Part shown: in pieces, positions 17,666 to 26,767 of the stretch
Numbering within the stretch: the first letter of the stretch is position 1
Layout: every line of letters begins with the position of its first letter
NCBI GenBank assembly: GCA_028688145.1
Contig: JAQTYU010000003.1
Span: 299,982 to 363,981 of the forward strand
Direction: 5' to 3'
DNA length: 64,000 nt
Source: Thiotrichaceae bacterium
GTDB lineage: Bacteria > Pseudomonadota > Gammaproteobacteria > Beggiatoales > Beggiatoaceae
The notes under the pieces: generated by a model
What the model was told of the DNA's origin: nothing
The model's database searches: none
The model's input: only the letters and a program-made list of their open reading frames with translations
Made by a program: the position numbers and the translations under genes

Positions 17666-17806
17666 TTAACGCAAACCTGCAATTGCGTCCCCATCAACCG
17701 CAATCGCGATGTAGGAAGCACAATCGGAACACAGGAAATCCACCAGCGTTCCCAATTTGTGTGGGAGGCTGTTAATCTCGATTGATGCGCCTCCTATCGT
17801 CGGCAT
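17666..17806 (-). CDS. possible 46-residue small protein starting in a dispersed repeat
   Basis: A minus-strand frame from ATG at 17806 to TAA at 17666 encodes MPTIGGASIEINSLPHKLG followed by a hydrophobic, Cys- and Ala-rich part ending AIAVDGDAIAGLR. Its first 12 codons lie in a repeat also present at 28714 (shared GCCGACGAYAGGAGGCGCATCAATCG), where the frame would begin MPTTGGASIG. A terminator follows the stop. A ribosome binding site is poor (TTAGGAT directly before the ATG). It may be a decayed gene or a chance frame. Confidence 0.3.
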   Translation of the reverse strand: MPTIGGASIEINSLPHKLGTLVDFLCSDCASYIAIAVDGDAIAGLR

Positions 17807-17904
17807 ATCCTAATTAACCTGATTTCGGGATAAGGAAGGCAAGCTGAATAAAATCTGAGAAAATATAAAGTCTCTACATTTCATAATTCTCAATGAGCTT
17901 GCCT

Positions 17905-18237
17905 ACCATGAATTTAACACGATTATATGGTTTTACACCCGTCATCAACATCTGTCTCAAGCATTTCCGAAGCTTATCTCCTACAATCGTTTCATTGAGC
18001 TTTTACCTGACATCTTGATTCCACTGACTTTCTTTATGAAAAGCCGTTGCGCCACAGGGAATGGGGTTGCCTTTATAGAAAGCCTGTTCCGAATAGCTTG
18101 AAAAACTTTAATAGAACTGATTACCGCCTTAAAGAAAAACATGAAGCCTAGAATACTAGCCGCTTTTGATAAGCTCTTGTTATGTAAGCGTTGTATTATA
18201 GAAACTATTAATGACCCATTGAAAAATATTTTTAACC
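17905..18237 (+). pseudogene. decayed IS982-type transposase fragment
   Basis: On the plus strand a frame reads HQHLSQAFPKLISYNRFIEL, then LPDILIPLTFFMKSRCATGN and GVAFIES. After a gap and a stop it continues in the order of an IS982 transposase with LITALKKNMKPRILAAFDKL and CIIETINDPLKNIFNL. The middle of the catalytic domain is missing. The end is cut by another element that begins at 18240. Upstream (17810-17900) no intact end was found. Confidence 0.6.
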
Positions 18238-18239
18238 TA

Positions 18240-18853
18240 GGGCGTGTCATCAAATAGAAAGATAGGTTATTCTAAAGAGCTTAGAATGAAGAATCCCAAG
18301 GAATAAAGCATGAGTCGCCGTTACGCATTAACAACAATGGGCTAGATTAGAACCCCTCTTACCAAGGCGTAAAGGACAGGTTGGGAGAACTGCTAAAGAT
18401 AACCGTTTGTTCATTGAAGCCGTTTTGTATCGTTATTCCTTGGAGAGACTGAGCTGAACGTTTTGGGGATTTTCGTGTGGTGCACACCCGTTTCACTCGT
18501 TGGTTGATGCTTTGGGCAATCCGCTCTTTTTTTAACGGCAGGACAGGCAAGTGACCTTGAGGGAGCTGATGAACTTCTCCCTCAAGTGGAGGCGGATGCT
18601 CTGCTTGGCGATAAATCCTTTGAGGGATTGGTTGTGTGATTCCCTTCAAGAAAAACCGTTTAAATCCTTGTGAGTATGATAAAGAGCTTTACAAGGAACG
18701 TCATTTGATAGAGAACTTCTTTTGTAAGTTAAAGCAGAGGGATAGCGACTCGATATGACAAATGTTCGGCTCATTTCTTGAGTGGTATTTACGTGGCTTC
18801 TCTTCTCATTCTTTTGGCTTAATACCCCTCTATCTCTATTTAATGACACGCCC
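18240..18853 (+). mobile_element. decayed IS5 (IS427-group-like) element with terminal inverted repeats
   Basis: A 614-bp element bounded by GGGCGTGTCAT (18240-18250) and ATGACACGCCC (18843-18853), flanked on both sides by TA, a target duplication as made by this group. Inside, the plus strand encodes a broken transposase: QWARLEPLLPRRKGQVGRTA, DNRLFIEAVLYRY, ERFGDFRVVHTRFTRWL, DALGNP and LTAGQASDLEGADELLPQ, then a tail with HLIENFFCKLKQRD. The usual element is about 840 bp, so roughly a quarter is lost, including the first catalytic Asp region. It is inserted after the IS982 fragment, which dates it as the later arrival. Confidence 0.75.
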
Positions 18854-18856
18854 TAG

Positions 18857-19035
18857 GTAAAACAGGTTTTCTGCCAGTTAAGGCAAGGTGGGTAGTCGAA
18901 CGTTCTAATGCTTGGGTAGAGAGATTTAAGTCGTTAGTTAAGAACTTTGAGCGCAGTCTTGAGAATGCTAATGCAAAACTTAAAAAGTATTGCGTTTTCC
19001 AGCATTCTATTTTCCACATTCCTGTGCAGAAATGA
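18857..19035 (+). pseudogene. C-terminal fragment of an IS5-type transposase
   Basis: A continuous frame reads KTGFLPVKARWVVERSNAW, then VERFKSLVKNFERSLENANA, and ends with a stop at 19035. The RWVVERSNAW...KNFERSL pattern is the C-terminal end of the same transposase type as the minus-strand relic at 16925-17540, but in the opposite orientation, so it is a separate copy. Its N-terminal part is absent; the neighbouring element at 18240 lies directly against it. Confidence 0.65.
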
Positions 19036-19373
19036 GTACTGAAATTACAGGTGAAAAAACACCAACCACTGCCAAGATTTCGTGATTAAAATTAAATTTT
19101 TATGAAATTAGCTGAACCACCTGTCTAAACTTTCAGATCAGGCGAACCTTCCAAAATGACCACGGCAACTGCAATATTCGGACTGTGCAACAACTGACGT
19201 GAATCTGCATGATGCCAATGGCATCGGTCAGGGTTTTAGTATTGCCATGTAAAGTGATACGGGGGGGCACCCCAAAAATCAATGCTTCTTTAGCACTACC
19301 CTATTTTTTAATAGCCCCTTCCTCTCGGGTGCATGGTTGTACACTCCTTGTGCATCCTATGAACAAACTGATT
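19036..19373. other. intergenic stretch with no supported gene
   Basis: These 338 bases lie between the transposase fragments and the hypD stop. On the minus strand a short open piece ends NIAVAVVILEGSPDLKV before a stop near 19120, possibly the C-terminus of a lost gene, but nothing identifies it. A G-run (GGGGGGG, about 19260) and no clear promoter or terminator are seen. Confidence 0.4.
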
Positions 19374-20459
19374 TTACTCATTCCTTAAACCACCCGCCCA
19401 CCAAATCCGACACGCCCCCTCATCTGAAACCATGCACGGCCCGACAGGACTACGCGGCGTGCACGCCGTGCCGTATAATTTGCATTGATTAGGATAGAGT
19501 TTCCCTAAAACCACCTTGGCACAATCGCAACCCGCAGGCATTTCGCCCGCCCGTTTCCGTGCCACACTCGCATAATCGGTAAAATGTAAACGCGCATCTT
19601 GCTGCGTATTTCGCAACTGAAAACCTGATTGCGGAATTACACCCACGCCCCGCCACGGCGCATCCACCACTTGCATCGTTTCTTGCAAATATTGCTGCGC
19701 AGTATGATTGCCCGTGCCGCTGACCACTTGCGGATAACAATTATCGAGAAAATATTTTTCTTCCAGTAATTGCCGCAACACCGAATAAGTTGCCGCCAAC
19801 AAACTTTCTGCCGTGAAACCCGCGACCGCCGCAGGAATTTGGTGCTTTTCAACCACAAATTTCCATTCATCCGAACCCATCACCGCCGACACATGTCCCG
19901 GCGCGACCAAAGCATTAAAACCCGCATCTTCACTGTCTAACAACATCGCGACCGCAGGATAAGTTAAACGCCCCGACAGCAAAATAAATAAATTCTCAGG
20001 CACACCTTGTGCGAGTAATGCTGCCACAGGTGCAGTCGTGGTTTCAAAACCTGCGGCAAAAAATACTACTTCGCGTGTTGGATTTTGGGCAGCAATTTTC
20101 AAAGCTTCCAAAGGCGAGGCAATTGGGCGAATGTCTGCGCCTGCGGCTTTCGCTTGTTCGAGAGAACGGATGTCATGTTTTGCCACATTCACAGGCACGC
20201 GCAACATGTCCCCAAAGGCGACTAAAATCACTTTGTCCTGCATCGCCAATTGAATTGCGGCATAAATATCCTCTTCAGGACAAATGCACACGGGACAACC
20301 TGGACCTGGAATCAGTTCAATCAATTTCGGCAACGCAGTTCGTAAACCCGATAAGGTAATGGCGCGTTCATGACCGCCACAAACATTCATAATTTTGACG
20401 GGTTTGCGCAAAGGCAAAGCATGAATTTTATCAAGCCATTGTTGTGAACTGAGTGACAT
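19374..20459 (-). CDS. hypD: hydrogenase maturation protein HypD
   Basis: A 361-residue iron-sulfur protein that, with HypC, builds the Fe(CN)2CO unit of [NiFe] hydrogenases. Family motifs are clear: MNVCGGHE near residue 25, LIPGPGCPVCICPEEDI near 50, AFGDMLRVP near 80, FAAGFETTTAP near 135, and the Cys-rich C-terminus (GCDCAKVVLGKLYPNQCK, GTACTPRSPVGPC) that carries the [4Fe-4S] cluster. Length is close to other HypD proteins. It stands alone: the usual partners hypC and hypE are not adjacent, and the maturation gene hypF lies 20 kb away. The region downstream is disrupted by mobile-element relics, which may explain a broken operon. Confidence 0.95.
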   Translation of the reverse strand: MSLSSQQWLDKIHALPLRKPVKIMNVCGGHERAITLSGLRTALPKLIELIPGPGCPVCICPEEDIYAAIQLAMQDKVILVAFGDMLRVPVNVAKHDIRSLEQAKAAGADIRPIASPLEALKIAAQNPTREVVFFAAGFETTTAPVAALLAQGVPENLFILLSGRLTYPAVAMLLDSEDAGFNALVAPGHVSAVMGSDEWKFVVEKHQIPAAVAGFTAESLLAATYSVLRQLLEEKYFLDNCYPQVVSGTGNHTAQQYLQETMQVVDAPWRGVGVIPQSGFQLRNTQQDARLHFTDYASVARKRAGEMPAGCDCAKVVLGKLYPNQCKLYGTACTPRSPVGPCMVSDEGACRIWWAGGLRNE

Positions 20460-20594
20460 GCGTGACTTTCTCGTGGGTTGGCGTTGGATTGAAGTCTAAA
20501 TAGTTGAATAGGGAACAATCATGACGAAAAGTTTTCAGCCTTTCAAGTCACTTTCTTTGATGGAGATAGAATTTGGAAACGAGAGAAAATAAAA

Positions 20595-20627
20595 AAACCT
20601 GCTAGGTTTTGAAAACATAGCAGGTTT
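20595..20627 (-). terminator. rho-independent terminator (minus strand)
   Basis: The inverted repeat AAACCTGCTA...TAGCAGGTTT is followed on the minus strand by a run of T. It lies just downstream of the S74-like relic and of the surface-protein gene at 20857-22416, and probably ended the original longer gene. Confidence 0.6.
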
Positions 20628-20653
20628 AATGGTCGGGATTTCTTATGTCCAGA

Positions 20654-20825
20654 TTATTTTTGGCGAATTGGCTTGGAAGGGTTAGTTTCGCAACTTACTG
20701 TTTTTAGTGCCTCATTTTGAGCCTTAAGTTGCTCAATTTGAGTCTGTTGTTCTCAACCAACAGGGCAACCAGATTTTGGTATGCGACTCCTAGTATTCCC
20801 TTTTCATCTGGAGTCACAAGTTTTC
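20654..20825 (-). pseudogene. detached, frameshifted peptidase-S74-like C-terminal fragment
   Basis: On the minus strand, downstream of the surface-protein stop, a frame reads KLVTPDEKGILGVAYQNL then VALLVE, and after a frame change continues EQQTQIEQLKAQNEALKTV, ending PIRQK and a stop at 20654. The GxxxVxYQNLVALLVEaxxxQ pattern followed by a coiled coil is the hallmark of the C-terminal intramolecular chaperone (peptidase S74) that often ends YadA-head-repeat proteins. It is separated from the upstream gene by a stop and is itself frameshifted, so it is a remnant. Confidence 0.6.
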
Positions 20826-20856
20826 CTTAAATGGCTGGTGGAATTTTAAGAAGAAA

Positions 20857-22416
20857 TTAACTGGGCATTCCGATACATCTCGCATCAGCAGCAACTGATC
20901 CACCACCACTTAGATACCAAAAACCATCTTTACCCATATCGACTAATGCATATCCTGAGTTTGCGTTACTCGACATATAAGTAAGAAAACAGATGCCTTT
21001 TGAACTATGTATCATTTTTACAGGTGAATAACCTGGACCAAAAACATATTTAATAGAATACCAAGGTTTTCCTTGGATTTCTCCCTCAACCACCAAACCA
21101 TTTGTAGGGGCAGTTTTTTGTCCGGCATAATTTGAGCCGATAACCATGTTACCTTTAACATCAAGGTTATTTTTGGGTGTTCGTGTATTGATACCTACTT
21201 GACCGTTTGCGAAGTCACCAAAGATAAGCGGTTTCCCCATACTTTCAATGTAAAGTTTGTCACTATCGCCTGCTGGTGCGGCAGCACCTGATGAAGCACC
21301 AAGAAAAATATTATTTTTTCCTGTCGCATTGTAAAAACCAGCCCCTGCTCCCACGAAAGTATTAAAACTTCCTGCATCGTTATTTGCCCCGGCATTAGCA
21401 CCTAAGAACAGGTTAGATACACCTGTAGTACTTTTTCCTGCTGCACCTGTTCCGAGTGCAGTGTTCATATTTCCAGTGGTATTTGTCTTACCAGTTGAAT
21501 TGCCTACAAAGGTGTTAAAATTACCTGAAGTGTTACCCTGACCAGAAGAATGCCCAACGAAGGTATTTGCCGTTCCCGTTACTGTGCTTTCTCCAGAATA
21601 TGCGCCAATGAACGTATTTGCCATTGAACCAGTGGTTACTTTTGAGCCAGCAGATGCACCTACTAGAGTATTTCCCGCTACTCCGAGAGTATTTGAAGAA
21701 ACTGCATTTCCAGAAAATAAGCCAACTACAGTATTATCACTAAAGGTGTCTAATACTCTATTACCCCCAATTTCGTAATATTTAGCAGCATTAATATCAC
21801 CATTTACATCAAGCATTGCTTGAAGAAAAGGTAGCGGATTTTTTCCAATTGCAACACCATTATTTCCATTTGCAGGTGGTTGTAAAAATAAATCCTTTAC
21901 TGTACCAGCAGGAGTAGACCAAATCGTATTATTACTCAAAGTACCAATATTTACTGATCTCGTTCTGCCAGTGATGTCATTGAGATTACTTTTTGAGACA
22001 ACAGCATCAAACACTTTAATACTGTCTTGAGCAAACACTTGCGAAGGAACTTCTGAAGAATAAATCTGACCGCCCGAAACAATACCGAAAGTCATACCGC
22101 CAAAATTAGCTTCTTTAGGCAAGCCAAACGTGAGAGAGAATGCGTTTTGTTCTTTCAGAACATCCGCCAATTTGTTAGTCATCAGTTCTAAAACTTTAGC
22201 AGTAACGGGTTCACCATTTAGTAAAACATCGCTTACATTTTCAAAAGACAGTCCGTTAACCTTGATGTAAAATTTCCCTTCATGTAACGCATATTGCACA
22301 GCTACATTGTTCTCTGGTTGAATCGCCGTTAAAGAGCTCGTTGTTTCAACGCCTGAAAAGACATTATTCGTACCTAAAACTGCACAAATCAAAACCGTTA
22401 AGCTAGAACGTTTCAT
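20857..22416 (-). CDS. secreted surface protein with YadA-head-like beta repeats
   Basis: A 519-residue protein starting with a signal peptide (MKRSSLTVLICAVLGTNNVF). The ATG at 22416 is chosen over an earlier one because AAAGGGGAATTACT precedes it. Residues about 230-400 are tandem 14-15-residue repeats of the NTFVG..SG..T.G type (e.g. NTFIGAYSGESTVTG, NTFVGHSSGQGNTSG, NTALGTGAAGKSTTG), which form left-handed beta-rolls in trimeric adhesin heads. A C-terminal part (about 400-519) lacks the S74 chaperone that such proteins often carry; that domain survives only as a relic downstream. It is probably exported; attachment to the cell is unclear. Confidence 0.7.
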   Translation of the reverse strand: MKRSSLTVLICAVLGTNNVFSGVETTSSLTAIQPENNVAVQYALHEGKFYIKVNGLSFENVSDVLLNGEPVTAKVLELMTNKLADVLKEQNAFSLTFGLPKEANFGGMTFGIVSGGQIYSSEVPSQVFAQDSIKVFDAVVSKSNLNDITGRTRSVNIGTLSNNTIWSTPAGTVKDLFLQPPANGNNGVAIGKNPLPFLQAMLDVNGDINAAKYYEIGGNRVLDTFSDNTVVGLFSGNAVSSNTLGVAGNTLVGASAGSKVTTGSMANTFIGAYSGESTVTGTANTFVGHSSGQGNTSGNFNTFVGNSTGKTNTTGNMNTALGTGAAGKSTTGVSNLFLGANAGANNDAGSFNTFVGAGAGFYNATGKNNIFLGASSGAAAPAGDSDKLYIESMGKPLIFGDFANGQVGINTRTPKNNLDVKGNMVIGSNYAGQKTAPTNGLVVEGEIQGKPWYSIKYVFGPGYSPVKMIHSSKGICFLTYMSSNANSGYALVDMGKDGFWYLSGGGSVAADARCIGMPS

Positions 22417-22784
22417 AGTAATTCCCCTTTTGGCGAGTTCAATCAAGATAAATTCAGATTTTGTGTTCCTAAAAATAGGACTTCATGTAAATATTGTTAT
22501 TTACGCTACAATATTTGAAATATATCGTATTTAATTTATTAAAAACTAACAATACATTTTTAATAAATTTAACTTACCTATTTTTTGGTAAAAAACAAGG
22601 GGATAATAAGAGTAAATACACAGGTATTATATTGAGGTAAAATACAGGTAGTTCTGCTGGTATAAATATATAATAAAACACTTAACTTAATGAAAATAAA
22701 AAGACTAGTAATCTTTGAAGATAACTAGTCTTTTTATTTAATCTGAAATTTAAATTACTGTTAACAACAGAGTGAAGTTAAACT
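22417..22784. other. AT-rich intergenic region with a bidirectional terminator
   Basis: The 368 bases upstream of the surface-protein gene are very AT-rich and hold its promoter region. They end with the perfect hairpin AAAAAGACTAGT...ACTAGTCTTTTT (22698-22735), flanked by A and T runs, which terminates the AraC-type gene on the minus strand and could work in both directions. No gene is seen. Confidence 0.6.
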
Positions 22785-23162
22785 TCACAATTCGTCTTGT
22801 TTCCTCAAGAATTCTCGAGGGGTAACATGATAACGATCCTTAAACTGCTTGGAGAAATTGGATAAATCGTTAAATCCTGTTGAAAATGCTGCAAGTTTAG
22901 GTGACTTCTCTTTATGAAGGATGTCTTTCGCCTTTTCAAGGCGTTGTGCAGTGATATATTTCAGTAAGGTTGGGAACTCCGTATTTAACGTAATGGCTTT
23001 TTCCAACTCGAAGCGAACCTTCTTTTTTTGTTTTTCAAATTGTTGCGAGACATTGCTTTCCGTGAGTGTCAAGTTGATCACTTGGTCTAGAATTGCGTTA
23101 TTGTCAGTACTCGCAAAATCGATTGCGCTAATAACAGCCTGAATATGTAAAAGAATATTCAT
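22785..23162 (-). CDS. small AraC-family transcriptional regulator
   Basis: A 125-residue protein. The last 60 residues are a typical AraC DNA-binding half: AQRLEKAKDILHKEKSPKL, then AAFSTGFNDLSNFSKQFKDR and a YHVTPREFLR end. The first 60 residues hold a poorly matching helical region that may be the other helix-turn-helix. There is no effector-binding domain, so it is a short, DNA-binding-only member. The start at 23162 is preferred over one 17 codons upstream because CAGGAGAGA precedes it. Its targets are unknown; the surface-protein gene downstream is a candidate. Confidence 0.7.
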   Translation of the reverse strand: MNILLHIQAVISAIDFASTDNNAILDQVINLTLTESNVSQQFEKQKKKVRFELEKAITLNTEFPTLLKYITAQRLEKAKDILHKEKSPKLAAFSTGFNDLSNFSKQFKDRYHVTPREFLRKQDEL

Positions 23163-23787
23163 CACTATTTCTCTCTCCTGTGTTGCCGATTCAGTTTTCA
23201 ATCTAAAAAACATGATGACTCATGCTTTTTATTTGCCTGATGATAGTGGTCATTTTGGAAAGAGGAAATTCAGTATTGAAACAATACATGATTTCCTACC
23301 TCAAATAACTAGATATTTAAAACAGCAGCAACCAAAGCAGAATACATACCAATTTAAAAAAATTAAAAACGCATTGAATTTTAAAATAATTATACAAATT
23401 AAACTTATTTGTGTAGGCAAATATGTCGAAAACAACTAGTTTAGTTGTTGAAAATCAACACATTCACTATTGTCTGTTTTCCCTCGTTCCCATGCTTCAC
23501 GCGTGTTCCAAGAATATTCAAATAAATTTCATTTTGCTGCGCATTATGATAAATCATGAAAAATACTAACCTGCGTAAGGAATAGCTTTGTATCGACTAT
23601 TTCAGGAATCCACACCGCTGGAGCGACGCAATAGGCATTTTCAACAATTATTTTATCTTTAAATTTAGTTAATTATGAAAAATAGGTGAGTTATGGTTCA
23701 GAAATATTTTGAAAATGTTTTAGGTCTTCCGAGTCATCAAGTTTTGTAGGGTGGCATTGCCCACCCTACGCATTAATCTATCAAACC
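23163..23787. other. intergenic region with dispersed repeat fragments
   Basis: No convincing gene is found in these 625 bases; the plus-strand frame 23212-23439 has the composition of translated AT-rich DNA. The region holds a CTCGTTCCCATGCTTCACG fragment at about 23479, related to the hairpin at 28621, and a near-perfect palindrome of the GTAGGGTGGGCATTGCCCACCCTAC type at 23746-23769. The palindrome lies 19 bp downstream of the LysR gene and may act as its terminator. Confidence 0.5.
23746..23769. repeat. REP-like palindrome (GTAGGGTGG...CCCACCCTAC)
   Basis: GTAGGGTGG-CATTG-CCCACCCTAC forms a strong hairpin after the LysR stop. The same sequence occurs as a double copy at 61676-61743, after the proline iminopeptidase gene. 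It is a dispersed element probably used as an mRNA 3' end. Confidence 0.7.
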
Positions 23788-24723
23788 TCAAACACTACAA
23801 ATATCTGCATGACGCTCGAAAAAGTCTTTATCCATAATTTCAATAAAACGTTTCGCGCCTTGTGAAAGAAATTTACCGCGTCGCAACACAATCCCATACG
23901 TGCGTTTGGGAAAATATTTTCCAAGCGGAATCACGCCCAAATTATCTTCACTGTTTATGCAAATATTGATGACAATCGAAATTCCCAAGCCCAAGGACAC
24001 ATATTTTTTAATAACTTCCCAGCCACCCGCTTCAAGGGTGATTTTGTAATCAATATTCTGCTGCTGAAATACCATCTTCACCATGCGCCAGGTACTCAAA
24101 TGGCGCGGCGGCAAAATCAAACCATAAGGGCTAATATCTTCCAGTTTGAAATCAGGCTTGTGCACCAGCGGATGATTGGCTTGGGTAATCAGCACGGGGT
24201 CAAAAGTATAAATCGGATGGTAAGTAATATCATCAGGCACATCAATAAATGAACCCACCGCGAAATCAATTTCATTGGCCCGCAACAACGCCATGCCATC
24301 GCGCCCTGTTACATTGTGCAAACGCAAACGAATACCTGGATATAACAAGGTAAATTGCTTCATGATTTCGGGCAAAATATACAAAATCGTGGATTCGCCT
24401 GCCGCAATATTCAGCTCGCCTGATTCGAGATTGCCACGGCGCACCGCAAAAGTTTCCGCCAATGCGTCAATGCCTTCCACCAGCGGAATTGCCAATTCAT
24501 ACAGAATTTTGCCCTCGGGCGTGAGTTCAATCGAAGGACCGCGTCGTTCAAATAAGGGCACATCCAATTCACGTTCCAAAGCTTTCACTTGTAAAGAAAC
24601 CGAAGGTTGACTTAAAAACAAACGCTCCGCCGCTTTAGAAATACTGCCCGTTTGGGCCGCGTGACAAAAGGCACGTAATTGTTTTAAACGATTTTGCTTG
24701 TAATAAAAACGGTCGCCGCTCAT
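23788..24723 (-). CDS. LysR-family regulator, CysB-like
   Basis: A 311-residue regulator. The start at 24723 (MSGDRFYYKQNRLKQLRAFC) is preferred to an ATG 48 codons upstream because of length and a TGGAG ribosome binding site. The winged helix-turn-helix spans about residues 12-70 (ISKAAERLFLSQPSVSLQVK, then ALERELDVPLFERRG). The effector domain follows from about 95 (LNIAAGESTILYILPEIMKQ) and has the CysB-like segment GGWEVIKKYVSLGLGISIV. CysB-type proteins sense O-acetylserine or sulfur status, but this copy stands divergent from the aceBA operon and may instead control the glyoxylate shunt. Confidence 0.85.
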   Translation of the reverse strand: MSGDRFYYKQNRLKQLRAFCHAAQTGSISKAAERLFLSQPSVSLQVKALERELDVPLFERRGPSIELTPEGKILYELAIPLVEGIDALAETFAVRRGNLESGELNIAAGESTILYILPEIMKQFTLLYPGIRLRLHNVTGRDGMALLRANEIDFAVGSFIDVPDDITYHPIYTFDPVLITQANHPLVHKPDFKLEDISPYGLILPPRHLSTWRMVKMVFQQQNIDYKITLEAGGWEVIKKYVSLGLGISIVINICINSEDNLGVIPLGKYFPKRTYGIVLRRGKFLSQGAKRFIEIMDKDFFERHADICSV

Positions 24724-25145
24724 AGCGTTTACTCCACTATTTGAAGCAGCAAAACCCAAGTTAAACCCTAACCTATTCTTCAAAATACCATTGATTTTAA
24801 AGGTTTTTAATGTGCAGGTTGCGCTTAGAAATTGCTGAGAATTAAAGAATCGAAATTGTATTAACAACTATAATAGTGTTAAAATGCCCGTTTTGTTGCT
24901 GTGTTGCAGTGCAAACTGTAACTATTTTTAAGTCATTTGTGTACGAAAGCTTCGTATGCTATTTCTTAATCGCAAATCTCCCTCAAAAATAAGTGTTAAA
25001 GCCTTTAGAGGAAGATAAAATTTTTATGAAGTTCGTAATCATCATTAAAATATTTATTTCACTGCCATGTTGCGCTGCAACGTGAAAAAGTTTTAAATAG
25101 TCAGTCTTAAATTGACTGCGCTCTAAAAAATAGGAAAACAGCACA
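24724..25145. promoter_or_regulatory. divergent control region between the LysR gene and aceBA, with two GTTGC-N3-GCAA(C/A) sites
   Basis: This 422-bp region has two similar dyads: GTTGC-AGT-GCAAA at 24903-24915 and GTTGC-GCT-GCAAC at 25069-25081, the second about 65 bp before the aceB start. A TATAAT lies near 24870. Paired dyads in a divergent LysR region are typical operator layouts, but which protein binds is unknown; TTTGC/GCAAA-type sites also serve acetate- and propionate-responsive regulators in other bacteria. Confidence 0.4.
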
Positions 25146-26747
25146 ATGTCCACCCGTCCTACGAATTCTATACTCCAAGTTACTGGAAATATTAGCCCCG
25201 AATTTGCCGAAATTTTAACCGATGATGCGCTGGCTTTCGTCGGCGAATTGGTCAAACGTTTCAGCGCGCGCCGCGAAGAGTTATTAGCACTGCGTGTTGA
25301 ACGTCAGAATGCGCTTAATGCTGGCATATTTCCCGACTTTTTACCAGAAACTGCGGAAATTCGTGCGGCTGACTGGAAAGTTGCCCCAACGCCTGCGGAT
25401 TTGCAAGATCGCCGTGTTGAAATTACCGGTCCTGTAGAACGTAAAATGATTATCAACGCCCTGAATTCAGGTGCGAAAGTGTTCATGGCAGACTTTGAAG
25501 ACTCTCAAAGCCCGACTTGGGACGGCATCATTGAAGGACAAATTAATTTACGTGATGCAATTGCACGCACGATTAGCTACACCAGCCCAGAAGGCAAAGC
25601 TTACAAGTTAAATGACCAAATCGCGACCCTGTTAGTGCGTCCTCGCGGCTGGCATTTGGCAGAAAAACATGTGCTGTTTGAAGGCAAGCCCATTTCTGGC
25701 GGCTTATTCGACTTCGGTCTATACTTCTTCCACAACGCTAAGACTTTGTTAGCCAAGGGAACGGGGCCTTATTTCTACATTCCTAAATTGGAAAGCCATT
25801 TAGAAGCCCGTTTGTGGAATGACGTGTTCAATTGTGCACAAGATTTGCTTAATATTCCCCGTGGCACGATTAAAGTCACGGTGTTGATTGAAACGATTTT
25901 AGCATCCTTTGAAATGGATGAAATTTTATACGAATTACGTGATCATTGCGTCGGCTTAAACTGCGGTCGTTGGGATTATATTTTCAGCTTCATTAAGAAG
26001 TTCTCAAAGAATCCCGATTTCGTGCTGCCTGACCGTTCACAAGTCACCATGACCACGCATTTCTTACGTTCTTATTCGCAATTGCTGATTAAGACTTGCC
26101 ACCGTCGCGGCGCACATGCAATGGGCGGGATGGCAGCGTTTATTCCGATCAAAAATGATCCCGTTGCCAATGATGAAGTCATGGCAAAAGTGCGGGCGGA
26201 TAAAGAACGTGAAGCAGGCGATGGACACGATGGAACTTGGGTTGCACACCCTGGTTTAGTGCCGATTGCGATGGAAGTTTTCAACAAATACATGCCCAAC
26301 GCCAACCAAAAAGACAAGTTGCGCGAAGATGTGCATATCGTTGCCGCTGATTTATTGAAAGTGCCAACCGATGGCAGCATCACCGAAGCTGGCGTGCGCA
26401 ATAACGTTTCCGCTGCCTTGCATTACATGGCAGCGTGGTTAGCAGGCAATGGTTGCGTGCCTATCAATAATTTGATGGAAGATGCCGCAACCGCCGAAAT
26501 CGCCCGTGCCCAAGTGTGGCAATGGGTTCGTTACCCGAAAGGGGTTTTAAACGATGGTCGCAAAGTCACGGCGGAATTTGTTCGCCAAGTGATACAGGAG
26601 GAACTTGCTAGCATCCGTGCACAAGTGGGTGAACAGCACCACGAGGCTGCTCATTATGCTTTGGCTGCGGAATTAATGGACCAGATAGCCACCAGTGAAA
26701 CGTTTGAGGACTTTTTAACCTTAGTAGCTTACGAACACTTACCTTAA
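25146..26747 (+). CDS. aceB: malate synthase A
   Basis: A 533-residue cytoplasmic enzyme that condenses glyoxylate with acetyl-CoA to malate, the second step of the glyoxylate shunt. It has the length of the A form (about 530 residues; the G form is about 720). Family motifs include [16 protein letters not shown] near 115, [15 protein letters not shown] near 165, [15 protein letters not shown] near 215 and [17 protein letters not shown] near 270; [11 protein letters not shown] near 460 is close to the conserved C-terminal region. It is followed after 20 bp by isocitrate lyase, so both are co-transcribed. Confidence 0.96.
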   Translation: MSTRPTNSILQVTGNISPEFAEILTDDALAFVGELVKRFSARREELLALRVERQNALNAGIFPDFLPETAEIRAADWKVAPTPADLQDRRVEITGPVERKMIINALNSGAKVFMADFEDSQSPTWDGIIEGQINLRDAIARTISYTSPEGKAYKLNDQIATLLVRPRGWHLAEKHVLFEGKPISGGLFDFGLYFFHNAKTLLAKGTGPYFYIPKLESHLEARLWNDVFNCAQDLLNIPRGTIKVTVLIETILASFEMDEILYELRDHCVGLNCGRWDYIFSFIKKFSKNPDFVLPDRSQVTMTTHFLRSYSQLLIKTCHRRGAHAMGGMAAFIPIKNDPVANDEVMAKVRADKEREAGDGHDGTWVAHPGLVPIAMEVFNKYMPNANQKDKLREDVHIVAADLLKVPTDGSITEAGVRNNVSAALHYMAAWLAGNGCVPINNLMEDAATAEIARAQVWQWVRYPKGVLNDGRKVTAEFVRQVIQEELASIRAQVGEQHHEAAHYALAAELMDQIATSETFEDFLTLVAYEHLP

Positions 26748-26767
26748 ATAGACAGGATGATGACACA

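Noticed and set aside
23212..23439. Plus-strand frame of 75 codons opposite the AraC-type gene start
   Set aside because: Lys/Ile/Asn-rich composition of translated AT-rich DNA, no conserved motif, and it lies in the promoter region of a better gene.
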